Origin: JBAXTZ01 sp037129925
GTDB taxonomy: Bacteria; Bacillota; Negativicutes; JBAXTZ01
Direction: 5' to 3'
Length of the DNA: 64,000 bases
Assembly (NCBI GenBank): GCA_037129925.1
Contig: JBAXTZ010000007.1
Span: 1 to 64,000, forward strand
Within the stretch, counting starts at the first letter, position 1, and every line of letters starts with the position of its first letter. The position numbers and the translations under genes are program-made. Under the pieces are notes generated by a model. It saw nothing but the letters and a program-made list of their open reading frames with translations, ran no database searches and was not told where the DNA came from. Of the stretch, positions 1-8,073 are shown piece after piece.

Positions 1-122
1 TAGCGAATCCCGTGGTTATTGGGTTTGAGCTGGGTTAGGTCGAAAGTTGGGTTAATGCTCATCCTTAGACTCCCTTCAATGTGATAACGCCATATCAGTT
101 GCTATTATCTTGCGCTAATTTT

Positions 123-2825
123 TTATTCTTTTGCGGCTTGCCGCGCAATCGATGCGACACTTTGCTTCGGTATATAGGGAATCATGAGCATAAAACTGTT
201 GTTATTATCCCAACAATAGTCCGGCACGTAAAACGGCTTCACGAACTTAACCGGGTTGCCTTTTTTGTCCACGGACTTTGCCAGCTCTTTTTTGTATAAA
301 TCGTTTTTCAAAGCCGGTATATCGATATAGGCAACGTAGTATTCCATCGTCTCGTCCGCGCCAGTAATACACCCCGGAATGGTCATCTGAAAACCATTAG
401 CGCCTTCTGTGGCCGTGGAATAGCTGACGCTGCCGTTATAGGCTACTTCGCCGCCAACCAAGAAGCCCCGTTTGCCGTTATACTCCCAGTCAACACCTTC
501 ACTCCAAGAGTGGGTGGTAGTCGTTGACTGGCGGATGGACTTTCCATAACTAACAGTAGTATCATTTGCCAGTGTATATTGAACCACGCCTGATCTGTCG
601 CCGCCTTTCTGGATATAAGGAATCACGCCGACGCTCAAATCCTGCCCGTCAATTTTCACTTTGCCATAGGATTTTATCGAATCCAGCAAACTTTCAAAAT
701 CCACATTTTCCTGAAAATCGCGGATTGCGTTTACGTCGTCTGCGAGTGAAAGATAGGTACTATCAAAAAGAATGCGCGAGGATGGTTTGGTTGCCAGCCC
801 CTTTGACAACGGCGAATACATGTTCCTCGCAAAATTTTTACTATTCCTGAAATCGTCCGGTTTGGATAATTGCTCAGGATCACGCAAATCAAACAGGCAG
901 GTGTGCATGACTTTGTCGCTGTCACGCGGCAGTAGCGCGACCGAAGCGAATATGTATTCAAAATTCATCCCGCCCGGGCGGTCAGACAACCCCGGCACCA
1001 GTATCGCTTCACTATCGAGGCCATTGACCTTGTAACTGAACTTTCCGACACTATTGAATGTTAGCTGGTTGAAGGTATAGAAAACCGCGCCGGTATTTGC
1101 ATACACATCCGCAGGTAACGGACCGTTGCCGCTGTTGTTCAGGGTATATTCCACCTTAATGCTCTGCGTCTGACTGTCCGATTGGGTGTTGCTGTAGCTG
1201 TAAGCGGAATTTGATGCAACTCTGTATGAAGGGCCTCCTGGAATCTTCTTTTGCGCGCCGATTGTCATAGAGGTGCTGCATCCATTGGAAAAATCCCGGC
1301 TGGATGAAACTACATAGTCCTCGCTTTTGGAAAATGCCGGAAACACTTTCTGCTTTACATCCTTGGCTACCGAGTGATACGGCCAACCATACATTACGGC
1401 GTATACCGACGCGCTTTTTTGCAGCATATATTCGTCCAGGATATTCCCGGCTGGCGCGGTCAGCAAGCGGTTTGTATTAATTTTGTCCGGGCTGTAATCA
1501 GCGGTAATGTCTTTTAGCTTGCCAATGAATTTTGCGGTATCGCTATCGTAATGCTTTACGTGTTCGAGCTCCGGAAAACCGAGCCACGGTTCAATACTGA
1601 CAGTGTTGTCGCCATCTTTGCTGATTGCCATTCTGACACCGGAGTTCTGAATATTGGTGTTGTTCCAGATAGTACCGGCAGCTTTAGCCTGATTGGCAAT
1701 CCATTTGCTGCGAGCACCCCAGGAAGTTGTATCAAAGCTGATTTTCCGTACACGCTCATACAGGCTTTGCTTGTTGCCTAATACGATTTTGTACTGCCCG
1801 GCCTGTCGGGTTACCGCAATCGGCAAGGCGTAGGTGGTTAGCTTGTTCTCATATTCGGACACGAGTCGGATTTTCTGGTTCTTCCACTCGGTCGTGCGTC
1901 CGTTGCTGTAGGCGTAGCAGTAGGCGAGTTGCCCGTTGTCTAGCGGCGCCACCAACTGACCGCCGACGACGTTGCCAAAATCAGGCATTTCGGCGACAGC
2001 TTGTCCAGCAGGTTGATAACCGATTTCCAAATCCTGATCTATCGATACTATTTTATCGCCATCAAATTGCGCCACGAGCAGTCTGGTCGGCGCAGTCAGT
2101 TGCAGTCCGTCAATCCCTGTTTGATTGGCGCGTTTGCACCAGATAATCATCGTGTTCGGGCATTCGCCGGTGTTGTCGCCGACGGCATAAGCCGCCAAAT
2201 CAATGCCGTCAATATTATTTACAATATAGCTGTCCGGGATTCTGGCAGTAGTGCGATATGTTGCCGCGGCTGGACAATATTGCCGCTGACCGCTATGCAA
2301 TTCGTCGCGCTCCTGCACATCGAAAACATCAAAACCGCCTTGGGAATACTGGTTGGTCAACAGTAGCTGATCTTTGCGCAAATCGGTGCTTTTGTTACGC
2401 CACTGCACTGCGCGGCCGGCGTTCAGGGCAAAAGCTTTCGCGCCGACGAGCAAATAATTGCTCAATTCCCGGTCGATTTTTATGACATTCCGCTCTAAAA
2501 AATCAAATGTCGCGCCGTAATCCTGAGTAACTTTGAATTCTTCGTCGGCCGCCTTGACCGGAGCGGTGAGTGTCACCATGTATAAACGGTTTTTTACGAC
2601 AGCTTCTTGCTGCTCGATGGGCGCAACCAGCGGCACACCGTTCCATACTCCCATCAGTAAACAACGATAGGTTTTGTCCGGACGCTCCGAATTGAGCTTG
2701 CAGGACACCATCGTCTGACCAAAGCACAACGGATTGCCATCCGGCGCATACATCACCGTATCCGCGAGTACCGTACTACAAAACAATGCTACCAACAATG
2801 CCGCCAAAAGTACTGTTTTTCTCAT
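123..2825 (-). CDS. Large exported protein of unknown function
   Basis: I do not recognise this protein. It starts with a clear Sec signal peptide (MRKTVLLAALLVALFCSTVLA) and has no later membrane segment, so it is probably periplasmic or secreted, about 900 residues. An ATG four codons further upstream is open, but the GGGGGAAG ribosome site lies between the two, so the second ATG at 2825 is preferred. The sequence is rich in Ser, Asn, Tyr and Asp, with few cysteines and no catalytic signature I can name; a beta-rich adhesin-like or surface protein is possible. It stands alone, downstream of and codirectional with an acid phosphatase gene. The existence of the gene is certain; its function is open. 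Confidence 0.85.
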   Translation of the reverse strand: MRKTVLLAALLVALFCSTVLADTVMYAPDGNPLCFGQTMVSCKLNSERPDKTYRCLLMGVWNGVPLVAPIEQQEAVVKNRLYMVTLTAPVKAADEEFKVTQDYGATFDFLERNVIKIDRELSNYLLVGAKAFALNAGRAVQWRNKSTDLRKDQLLLTNQYSQGGFDVFDVQERDELHSGQRQYCPAAATYRTTARIPDSYIVNNIDGIDLAAYAVGDNTGECPNTMIIWCKRANQTGIDGLQLTAPTRLLVAQFDGDKIVSIDQDLEIGYQPAGQAVAEMPDFGNVVGGQLVAPLDNGQLAYCYAYSNGRTTEWKNQKIRLVSEYENKLTTYALPIAVTRQAGQYKIVLGNKQSLYERVRKISFDTTSWGARSKWIANQAKAAGTIWNNTNIQNSGVRMAISKDGDNTVSIEPWLGFPELEHVKHYDSDTAKFIGKLKDITADYSPDKINTNRLLTAPAGNILDEYMLQKSASVYAVMYGWPYHSVAKDVKQKVFPAFSKSEDYVVSSSRDFSNGCSTSMTIGAQKKIPGGPSYRVASNSAYSYSNTQSDSQTQSIKVEYTLNNSGNGPLPADVYANTGAVFYTFNQLTFNSVGKFSYKVNGLDSEAILVPGLSDRPGGMNFEYIFASVALLPRDSDKVMHTCLFDLRDPEQLSKPDDFRNSKNFARNMYSPLSKGLATKPSSRILFDSTYLSLADDVNAIRDFQENVDFESLLDSIKSYGKVKIDGQDLSVGVIPYIQKGGDRSGVVQYTLANDTTVSYGKSIRQSTTTTHSWSEGVDWEYNGKRGFLVGGEVAYNGSVSYSTATEGANGFQMTIPGCITGADETMEYYVAYIDIPALKNDLYKKELAKSVDKKGNPVKFVKPFYVPDYCWDNNNSFMLMIPYIPKQSVASIARQAAKE

Positions 2826-2857
2826 ATCTTCCCCCATTTACGCTTTCTTATGTCGAT

Positions 2858-2866
2858 ATTATATCA
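2858..2866 (-). promoter_or_regulatory. Putative extended -10 promoter of the exported-protein gene
   Basis: On the minus strand the sequence reads TGATATAAT, a TATAAT -10 box with the TGn extension, about 33 bases upstream of the chosen start codon. No good -35 hexamer is visible at 16-18 bases, as is usual for extended -10 promoters. Confidence 0.45.
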
Positions 2867-2980
2867 ACTCCACAGTTCTCTTGATTTAGCGCAATGTTAG
2901 AATACTGCAATGATTTCGCTAGTAAACTATCAGCTGGCTATTATCTTTTGAAATATTTCGCCATCTTTATAATTCAAGTA

Positions 2981-3012
2981 AAACCGCAATCGACAGCGTC
3001 GTATTGCGGTTT
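2981..3012 (-). terminator. Rho-independent terminator after the first acid phosphatase gene
   Basis: A perfect 10-bp inverted repeat (AAACCGCAAT/ATTGCGGTTT) with a 12-base loop lies 13 bases beyond the phosphatase stop codon. The minus-strand transcript has a short U-rich tail; the plus strand has a longer T run, so it may also stop transcripts from the other side. Confidence 0.7.
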
Positions 3013-3024
3013 TTTCGCTATTCG

Positions 3025-4095
3025 CTATTGCGCGGTGTACGGACTCGTCAGTGCGGCAAACTGTTCCAGCGTACAGCTATCCTTGCCGGTGTTCGCAAAT
3101 TTTACCGCTACGCCGTTATAAGTTGCTGTCATATAATACTGACCGGCATCGTTTTTGAACAAGTCAAACTCTACATGAGCTGCATAAGGCGGATTGTTCG
3201 GGAGCGGACTGCGAATCGCTGACATTACCGCCAAAACAGATGTGTCATGACCGAGATACAGCGCTAGTTTGTTGGTTTGCTTGCCCTGGGCAGCGCGGTT
3301 CAGTTCACCGTTCAATCGCTTCATAAAATCGCTGGCCATATAGCGGGTTACGCCGTCAGTCGAATACAACTCGGCTTGATTGACAAAGCCGGCATTAACC
3401 ATCTTTTCCGCATCGCTTTTGGTCAAACCTTTGGGTAGCGGCGCGTTGTTGGTCAACATACAATTTATATAGTCCGAAGCGCCGAGCAACGTGCGCATGT
3501 CCGGAAAATCAGCGCCCATGATCGCACCCCAGCGTTTCAGGTCTGCAGCATATTTCTTTTGCTCGTCGAGAAACATCGGCTGGCCCAATGTGGCGTAAAT
3601 TAGTATTTTCACCGTGTCCGGGTTCTCCAATTCTGGACAGATAAAGTTCTTCTGTCCGCCGGTAATGGTAAACACCGGTATTACCTGCATTTGGTCCGGC
3701 AACGCCGGCTGGCCGTCAGCGAGTTTCGGTCCGGTTCCCGGCGGATAAAAGCCGGCAAGCAAGCAATCCGCACTCATGACCGTGCGATTCATCTCGGTAG
3801 ATAACGCGTAGATTGACCCGGGAATATAATTCTCCGTGAGCAGATGGTACTTATCGACATATTTCTGGCGAAACTCCCGTCCGAGCTGGTATTCCTGTTG
3901 CATACCGCGCGGGGTTAGCTCACCGAGCGCAAACGGCCACTTGTAATTAACATTTTTAAACGCCGCATCGCTCCAAGGCGTGCGGTCGGCATGGCGCACT
4001 AGCGCTACCGAATAAACCAAAGTATCCTGGGCAAAGGTGCTAACTGAAAAAATAATCAGAACGATGAATATCAGCGAGTTAATTCTGGTTTTCAT
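3025..4095 (-). CDS. Exported histidine acid phosphatase (branch 2)
   Basis: This is a phosphomonoesterase of the histidine acid phosphatase clan, which forms a phosphohistidine intermediate. The N-terminal motif RHADRTP (residues 34-40) is the RHGxRxP signature with Ala in place of Gly, and LGHDTS near residue 285 gives the C-terminal catalytic HD pair. A signal peptide ending around FAQ (residue 23) sends it to the periplasm. The 356-residue length is normal for the family. A paralogue with the canonical RHGDRTP motif lies about 39 kb away at 42692-43741. The substrate (phytate, sugar phosphate or other) cannot be read from the sequence. Confidence 0.88.
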   Translation of the reverse strand: MKTRINSLIFIVLIIFSVSTFAQDTLVYSVALVRHADRTPWSDAAFKNVNYKWPFALGELTPRGMQQEYQLGREFRQKYVDKYHLLTENYIPGSIYALSTEMNRTVMSADCLLAGFYPPGTGPKLADGQPALPDQMQVIPVFTITGGQKNFICPELENPDTVKILIYATLGQPMFLDEQKKYAADLKRWGAIMGADFPDMRTLLGASDYINCMLTNNAPLPKGLTKSDAEKMVNAGFVNQAELYSTDGVTRYMASDFMKRLNGELNRAAQGKQTNKLALYLGHDTSVLAVMSAIRSPLPNNPPYAAHVEFDLFKNDAGQYYMTATYNGVAVKFANTGKDSCTLEQFAALTSPYTAQ

Positions 4096-4148
4096 ATACC
4101 TATTCCTTTCAATTGCAGTGTTGTTCAGGCAGCTCGGCTACTTTCAAT

Positions 4149-4177
4149 ATTATACCACTATTCCGAAATTATTTGAC
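4149..4177 (-). promoter_or_regulatory. Sigma-A-type promoter of the acid phosphatase gene
   Basis: The minus strand shows GTCAAA, a 17-base spacer and TATAAT preceded by TGG, an extended -10. It ends about 54 bases upstream of the phosphatase start codon. Confidence 0.6.
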
Positions 4178-4275
4178 TTTTGTTTGAACAGACAGGACGG
4201 CATCCACTATAAACAGAACCGTATCCCTAAGTACAATGCTATTATACTTACCGGAGGTCGGCTATTTTTTTAGCT

Positions 4276-4836
4276 TCATTTATATTTATAGCAACCGGTC
4301 TCGTGATCGTTGATTACACCAACCGCCTGCAAATACGAATAGACTATCACCGTTCCGAAAAATTTCGCACCCCGCTGTTTCATGTCGCTGGCAATCCGGT
4401 CGGAAAGCTCGCTACGCGTCGGTAAGCAGTCATCTTGATTTTTAATTATCTCGTTATCGGTAAATCGCCATAAGTAATTGGCAAAGGAGCCAAATTCCTC
4501 TTGTAAAGCCAGAAATATCTTTGCATTAGTTATGGTTGCGTTAATTTTGGCGCGGTTACGAACTATTCCGGCATCGCCTAGCAGCTCCTGAACTTTCGAC
4601 TCGCCAAAACCCGCTACCTGCAACGGATCGAAATTAGCAAATGCCGACCGGAACGCTTCACGTTTTTTAAGAATTATCAACCAGGACAAGCCTGCCTGAA
4701 AGGACTCCAACACCAGCATTTCAAATAATTTTCCATCGTCATATACTGGAACGCCCCATTCATTGTCGTGATACTCCCGGTAGATGTCAGAATTACCGTT
4801 TGCCCAACTGCAGCGTTGTTTGGTTGTTCCGTCCAT
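4276..4836 (-). CDS. tag: DNA-3-methyladenine glycosylase I
   Basis: Tag removes 3-methyladenine from alkylated DNA, the first step of base excision repair. The signature RCSWA, YHDNEWGVP and LESFQAGLSW (Glu44 at the catalytic acid position) is intact. The zinc-snap ligands are present as Cys9 and His23 near the N terminus and His178/Cys182 near the C terminus, with the spacing of the E. coli enzyme. Length (186 residues) is normal. It is preceded by a site matching a sigma-H promoter. A second alkylation-repair gene, ogt, lies about 3.2 kb away in another operon. Confidence 0.95.
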   Translation of the reverse strand: MDGTTKQRCSWANGNSDIYREYHDNEWGVPVYDDGKLFEMLVLESFQAGLSWLIILKKREAFRSAFANFDPLQVAGFGESKVQELLGDAGIVRNRAKINATITNAKIFLALQEEFGSFANYLWRFTDNEIIKNQDDCLPTRSELSDRIASDMKQRGAKFFGTVIVYSYLQAVGVINDHETGCYKYK

Positions 4837-4888
4837 TGTCAGTTTTTCAACCCGTTATCCTTAATTCATTCTGAATAGCACGAATATT

Positions 4889-4915
4889 ATTCGACAACTT
4901 CACACTAATTCCTGC
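4889..4915 (-). promoter_or_regulatory. Sigma-H-like promoter upstream of tag
   Basis: On the minus strand GCAGGAATT, 11 bases, then GTCGAAT exactly fit the Bacillus sigma-H consensus RNAGGAWWW-N11/12-RNNGAAT. It lies about 52 bases upstream of the tag start. The same arrangement recurs upstream of malE, an SBP gene and the second acid phosphatase gene. Confidence 0.6.
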
Positions 4916-4964
4916 TGCAATTAAAGTCTGGCCCATTGAAACAGCAGTATTTTTGTTCATTTTT

Positions 4965-5000
4965 TTGAAATCCGCTGATTTTGTGGTAAAATGGTTTTAC
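4965..5000 (+). promoter_or_regulatory. Promoter with overlapping palindrome for the DUF1653 gene
   Basis: TTGAAA (4965-4970), a 16-base spacer and TAAAAT (4987-4992) form a plausible sigma-A promoter. The palindrome GTAAAA-TGG-TTTTAC (4986-5000) covers the -10 box and could be an operator. Confidence 0.5.
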
Positions 5001-5024
5001 AAATAGCAGGAGGCGTAACTACAC

Positions 5025-5249
5025 ATGAACAAAAAAATCCGTCCGGGAACATACGAGCATTACAAAGGCCAGCCCTACGAAGTACTCGGCGTAGCCAGGT
5101 ATAGCGAATCACGGGAAGACATGGTCGTATACCGCAGGCTTAGTGGCGATGATAGTTTGTGGGTTCGTCCGGTGAAAATGTTCCTGGAATCAGTTACCGT
5201 TGATAACCGAATTGTGCCGCGGTTCAGATTTATTGAGTCAAAACACTAA
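5025..5249 (+). CDS. DUF1653 domain protein
   Basis: This 74-residue protein matches the small DUF1653 family across its length: IRPGTYEHYKGQPYEVLGVA at the start, then MVVYR, LWVRPVKMF and PRFRFI. The family is widespread, has a small SH3-like beta fold, and has no assigned biochemical role. A strong ribosome site (AGGAGGC) precedes the ATG. It is monocistronic between a divergent tag gene and a pseudogene. Confidence 0.88.
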   Translation: MNKKIRPGTYEHYKGQPYEVLGVARYSESREDMVVYRRLSGDDSLWVRPVKMFLESVTVDNRIVPRFRFIESKH

Positions 5250-5320
5250 GTAGCGCAGATGTTTTTGGGTACAGTTGTTTCAGGTTTTCTGCCATAATTA
5301 ATTATAAGCAGGTGATGATT

Positions 5321-5753
5321 ATGATTAACAAAAGAAAAATCCTATGCCGAAGATCCGACCGTCTATCTTGATTCCGGCGGACATCCGGCTCCGTTTGAAA
5401 AGCTCTGGACCGGAAAAACTCCGACTGTGTACAAATTCAATAAAACTGGCTCAACTTCGCTTGCAACAATTCAAAAAGCGCTGATTTCAATAAATTCGGA
5501 AAACCTGCTGGCACAAGCCGGCGGAGTCGCACCAAGCAAAGATGACTTGCCGGTGCCTGGACACCATGTTTACGCGATATTAGCCTATGACGATTCTACC
5601 CAGACACTGACAATATGGAATCCTTGGGGTAGCGATTTCACGCCGAAAGCAAGCCCGGACGGACCGAAAAACGGCTACACTCGTAAACACGGAGTTTTCC
5701 AAATGTCCTTGACTGATTTCTATTCAATATACGCGTATCTATGCGTGGAGTAA
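5321..5753 (+). pseudogene. Remnant of a calpain-family (peptidase C2) cysteine protease
   Basis: The frame open from 5325 to 5753 encodes the C-terminal part of a papain/calpain-fold protease: GHHVYAIL supplies the catalytic His and IWNPWG the catalytic Asn, followed by a typical beta-rich end. The domain carrying the catalytic Cys is missing. A start signal survives upstream (AGGTGATG, ATG at 5321), but that ATG runs out of frame after a few codons. The simplest reading is an internal deletion that joined the native 5' end to the 3' third in the wrong frame. A GTG at 5427 could still start a 108-residue fragment, which would be inactive. Confidence 0.65.
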
Positions 5754-5797
5754 TGGCTAATTGCTGCCGAATATTTAAACAAGGAAGGAAGGCGACC

Positions 5798-6187
5798 ATG
5801 CAGCACGAACAACGAAACTCTTTGCTAGCGGTATTTGCCGAAAATTCGTCAGTTCTTACGGTTTGGTTAATTGGCTCGCACGAAACCGTATTACAACACA
5901 CGGATAGTGATATTGATTTCGCTGTCTTGTTTGAACGCGATACCACATTAAAACAACGGTTGCTTTTTGAAATCGAAGTCTGCGAAATATTGCACACCGA
6001 CAATGTTGATGTCGTCAATTTGAATGAAGCGCCGATATTATTTGCTTCACGGACGCTTGATGAAGGGCGATTGCTGTTCGAACGAAACCGTGAGCAGACC
6101 AGTGATTTTATCGAATATGTCCTAACGTATTATTATGACGAAAAACTGCGCGCGGCTAGATATTTTAAAGATTACCGCGCAGCGTAA
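5798..6187 (+). CDS. mntA: MNT-type nucleotidyltransferase antitoxin (MntA-like)
   Basis: This is a minimal nucleotidyltransferase of the kind paired with HEPN toxins; studied MntA proteins AMPylate and so silence their toxin. The GSX10DXD catalytic signature is visible as GSHETVLQHTDSDID. An upstream ATG at 5741 is open but overlaps the protease remnant and lacks a ribosome site, whereas the ATG at 5798 follows GGAAGGAAGG. The protein is then about 129 residues, normal for the family. It ends 9 bases before the HEPN gene, so the two form one unit. Confidence 0.85.
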   Translation: MQHEQRNSLLAVFAENSSVLTVWLIGSHETVLQHTDSDIDFAVLFERDTTLKQRLLFEIEVCEILHTDNVDVVNLNEAPILFASRTLDEGRLLFERNREQTSDFIEYVLTYYYDEKLRAARYFKDYRAA

Positions 6188-6196
6188 GGTTGATTT

Positions 6197-6625
6197 ATGA
6201 GTAATTTTGATCCTGACAAACTATTACAAAAAATTTCCACTATTGAGGATTGTGTTGCAAAATTGGAAGTATTAGCAAATCTGACTGAAGCCTCATTTCT
6301 TGTCGATTTCAGAAACTCAAGTTCGGCAAAATATTTATTGCAAATTGCAATTGAAGCGATGATCGACATTTCCAACCACATAATTGCTCGTGAGCGACTC
6401 GGAAAACCCGAAACTCACAAACAAGCCTTTGAGAAACTTGCAGTCGCCGGCTTTATACAGCCAGAAAATGTTCCGACATATTTCCTGATGAGTAAGTTCC
6501 GCAACAAAGTAGTGCATATGTACCATGAAATAAACGACCGAATGATTTTCAATATTTTACAGGCAAACATTGCTGATTTCCAGAAGTTTATCGCAGAAAT
6601 CAATACCGCTATAGCACAAAACTGA
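6197..6625 (+). CDS. hepT: HEPN toxin (HepT-like, DUF86)
   Basis: The 142-residue alpha-helical protein carries the HEPN ribonuclease signature RX4HXY as Arg102, His107 and Tyr109 (RNKVVHMY). HepT toxins are RNases; the Tyr of this motif is the residue that MntA AMPylates in the characterised system. The gene follows mntA by 9 bases with its own AAGG ribosome site and is followed by a terminator, which closes the two-gene operon. All key residues are present, so the system looks intact. The antitoxin-first order is the reverse of the best-known example. Confidence 0.88.
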   Translation: MSNFDPDKLLQKISTIEDCVAKLEVLANLTEASFLVDFRNSSSAKYLLQIAIEAMIDISNHIIARERLGKPETHKQAFEKLAVAGFIQPENVPTYFLMSKFRNKVVHMYHEINDRMIFNILQANIADFQKFIAEINTAIAQN

Positions 6626-6640
6626 AACTTTGTTATCCCG

Positions 6641-6678
6641 AAAATCGCGCGCGGCTATACCGTGTTGCGATTTTTTTT
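6641..6678 (+). terminator. Terminator of the mntA-hepT operon
   Basis: AAAATCGC and GCGATTTT pair around an 18-base GC-rich loop and are followed by a run of eight T residues, 15 bases after the hepT stop. Confidence 0.75.
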
Positions 6679-6723
6679 GCTTTTTTGACTGTTTTCAGAA
6701 TAGCTCTGTTGTTACTTTAGCGA

Positions 6724-6868
6724 TCAGAAAAATTCCAGTAGCTCGGCTTTGGTTTCAGCGGCCAGTTGCTACCTAAATTCCGCAATTGCTCCGGCGTCTC
6801 GATTCCGGATCGTTCCAACAATTCGGCTAGTTTACCGCCAATATTCGGAAGTTCAGTCAATTTCTCCA
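6724..6868 (-). pseudogene. Deleted second copy of the TfoX C-terminal-domain gene
   Basis: From an ATG at 6868 (ribosome site GAGGAG) the minus strand reads MEKLTELPNIGGKLAELLER and on to QLRNLGS, nearly identical to the intact gene at 7809-8069. About 110 bases are then missing. The end of the gene (LAAETKAELLEFF, stop at 6724) follows in a different frame. It is therefore a duplicate with an out-of-frame internal deletion. Its start codon overlaps the end of the upstream 315-codon gene, so the two copies flank that gene on both sides. Confidence 0.8.
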
Positions 6869-7800
6869 TGATAATTCTCCTCGAAACAAGTTATTAGTCG
6901 TTCTGTTCCGACCCCGCTTATCAAAAACCATTCTTTATTATTGCCTAACAATCGTCTGGTCCAATCGGTGAAACCGCCATCACATAGAAAATATTCCTCA
7001 CCAAGAGTGTTCGTAGCGTAAATATTATAGCGCAGCAACTGATAATAACTCTGTTTGCCTTCGAACAGTTGCACCGAAATTCGCGTTCCGGCTACCGTAC
7101 TGTATGTAAAATATTTTGCTATGGCTTCAAGCCACTGTTCATCATAAACTAAAATATCAATTCGCGGCGAAGGCGCGAAAATAGCCATTTGCTCGACTGC
7201 CGCAAGTAGCTTTAAGTAATAATGCAGTTGCTCAGTTACCGCTTCCAGTTCTGCCGATATCCCGACTTTTCGCTGCCCGCCGCTACACAAACTCAGTAGC
7301 CGGAAATGCGCGAGCACCCCCTTAACGTTAGTAAATTTTTGTGCGCGCACAACTCGCTGACTAGCGGCTAATTTGAGGTTTTCAACTGAATTTTTCTGTT
7401 GACGCCGCTGCGCTGCGTACTCCAACGCCAGACTATTCGTTGAATCGGCGTTAACCTCGGTATTTCTGATAGTGGACAACACTTTGTTTTGATCCGTAGG
7501 TGCAAGCGCCGAGCATGTGCCCAGCGGTGAGACCGGCGCTAATTCAAGTGCTTGGTATCCTGCCGGCAATAAAGAAAACGCCAGTGTATCCAGTTCCAAA
7601 ATTTTCCGATAATCAACTGTAGAGGGCGTGACAAACCGGTTATTTTGATACTGCCAGAGCAGTTTCGGTATTGTTACATTGCCAGCCCGAACTCGAAATA
7701 TTTCGAGCAACAGCGACTGCAAATCGGTCGGCTCCAGTTTTTCTTTCAAGACCGTAATCGCGTCGGTTTGCTCAAACATTCTTAATATTCGATTCAACAT
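6853..7800 (-). CDS. Conserved-looking protein of unknown function (315 aa)
   Basis: I do not recognise the family. The protein has no signal peptide or membrane segment and is probably cytoplasmic. A block around residues 105-150 (VSPLGTCSALAPTDQNKV, then STIRNTEV and LALEYAAQRR) looks conserved and could hold an active or nucleotide-binding site; a distant class II aminoacyl-tRNA-synthetase or HisZ-like fold crossed my mind, but I cannot support it. It begins 8 bases after the TfoX-type gene and is the last intact gene of the maltodextrin/ogt operon. A decayed copy of the TfoX-type gene follows it, which suggests it was inserted or duplicated together with that gene. Confidence 0.75.
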   Translation of the reverse strand: MLNRILRMFEQTDAITVLKEKLEPTDLQSLLLEIFRVRAGNVTIPKLLWQYQNNRFVTPSTVDYRKILELDTLAFSLLPAGYQALELAPVSPLGTCSALAPTDQNKVLSTIRNTEVNADSTNSLALEYAAQRRQQKNSVENLKLAASQRVVRAQKFTNVKGVLAHFRLLSLCSGGQRKVGISAELEAVTEQLHYYLKLLAAVEQMAIFAPSPRIDILVYDEQWLEAIAKYFTYSTVAGTRISVQLFEGKQSYYQLLRYNIYATNTLGEEYFLCDGGFTDWTRRLLGNNKEWFLISGVGTERLITCFEENYHGEID

Positions 7801-7808
7801 AATAACCG

Positions 7809-8069
7809 CTATAGTTTCTTAAGCGAACGGAAATATTCCAACAGATCGGCTTTGGTTTCCGACGCCAGCAACTTCTTGTTTATCCCCTGTATCGCGCCTT
7901 CAATCGCATACAGTTTATTAATACAGGCACAATCAGTCACCGCTGAAATCATCAAAAACGCCTGCTTGCTGCCTAAATTCCGCAATTGTTCCGGAGTTTC
8001 GATTCCGGCGCGTTCTAATAATTCAGCTAGTTTACCGCCGATATTCGGAAGATCAGTCAATTTGTTCAT
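7809..8069 (-). CDS. TfoX C-terminal-domain protein
   Basis: The 86-residue product is the stand-alone TfoX C-terminal domain: an N-terminal helix-hairpin-helix-like LPNIGGKLAELLERAGI, then LRNLGS and the family's ending NKLYAIEGAIQG. In Haemophilus the two-domain TfoX/Sxy regulates competence; single C-domains are common in many bacteria and have no clear role. Open frame extends further upstream inside ogt, but the ATG at 8069 lies 4 bases after the ogt stop with GGGGAC upstream, so translation is probably coupled. Placement next to ogt is suggestive of DNA binding, no more. Confidence 0.82.
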   Translation of the reverse strand: MNKLTDLPNIGGKLAELLERAGIETPEQLRNLGSKQAFLMISAVTDCACINKLYAIEGAIQGINKKLLASETKADLLEYFRSLKKL

Positions 8070-8073
8070 AGCG

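Noticed and set aside
1..122. Possible gene or terminator at the left edge
   Set aside because: Nothing supportable: no ribosome site, hairpin with T run or recognisable coding was seen in the first 122 bases.
5741..5797. Upstream ATG of the mntA gene
   Set aside because: It overlaps the protease remnant and lacks a ribosome site; the ATG at 5798 follows GGAAGGAAGG and begins the conserved domain.
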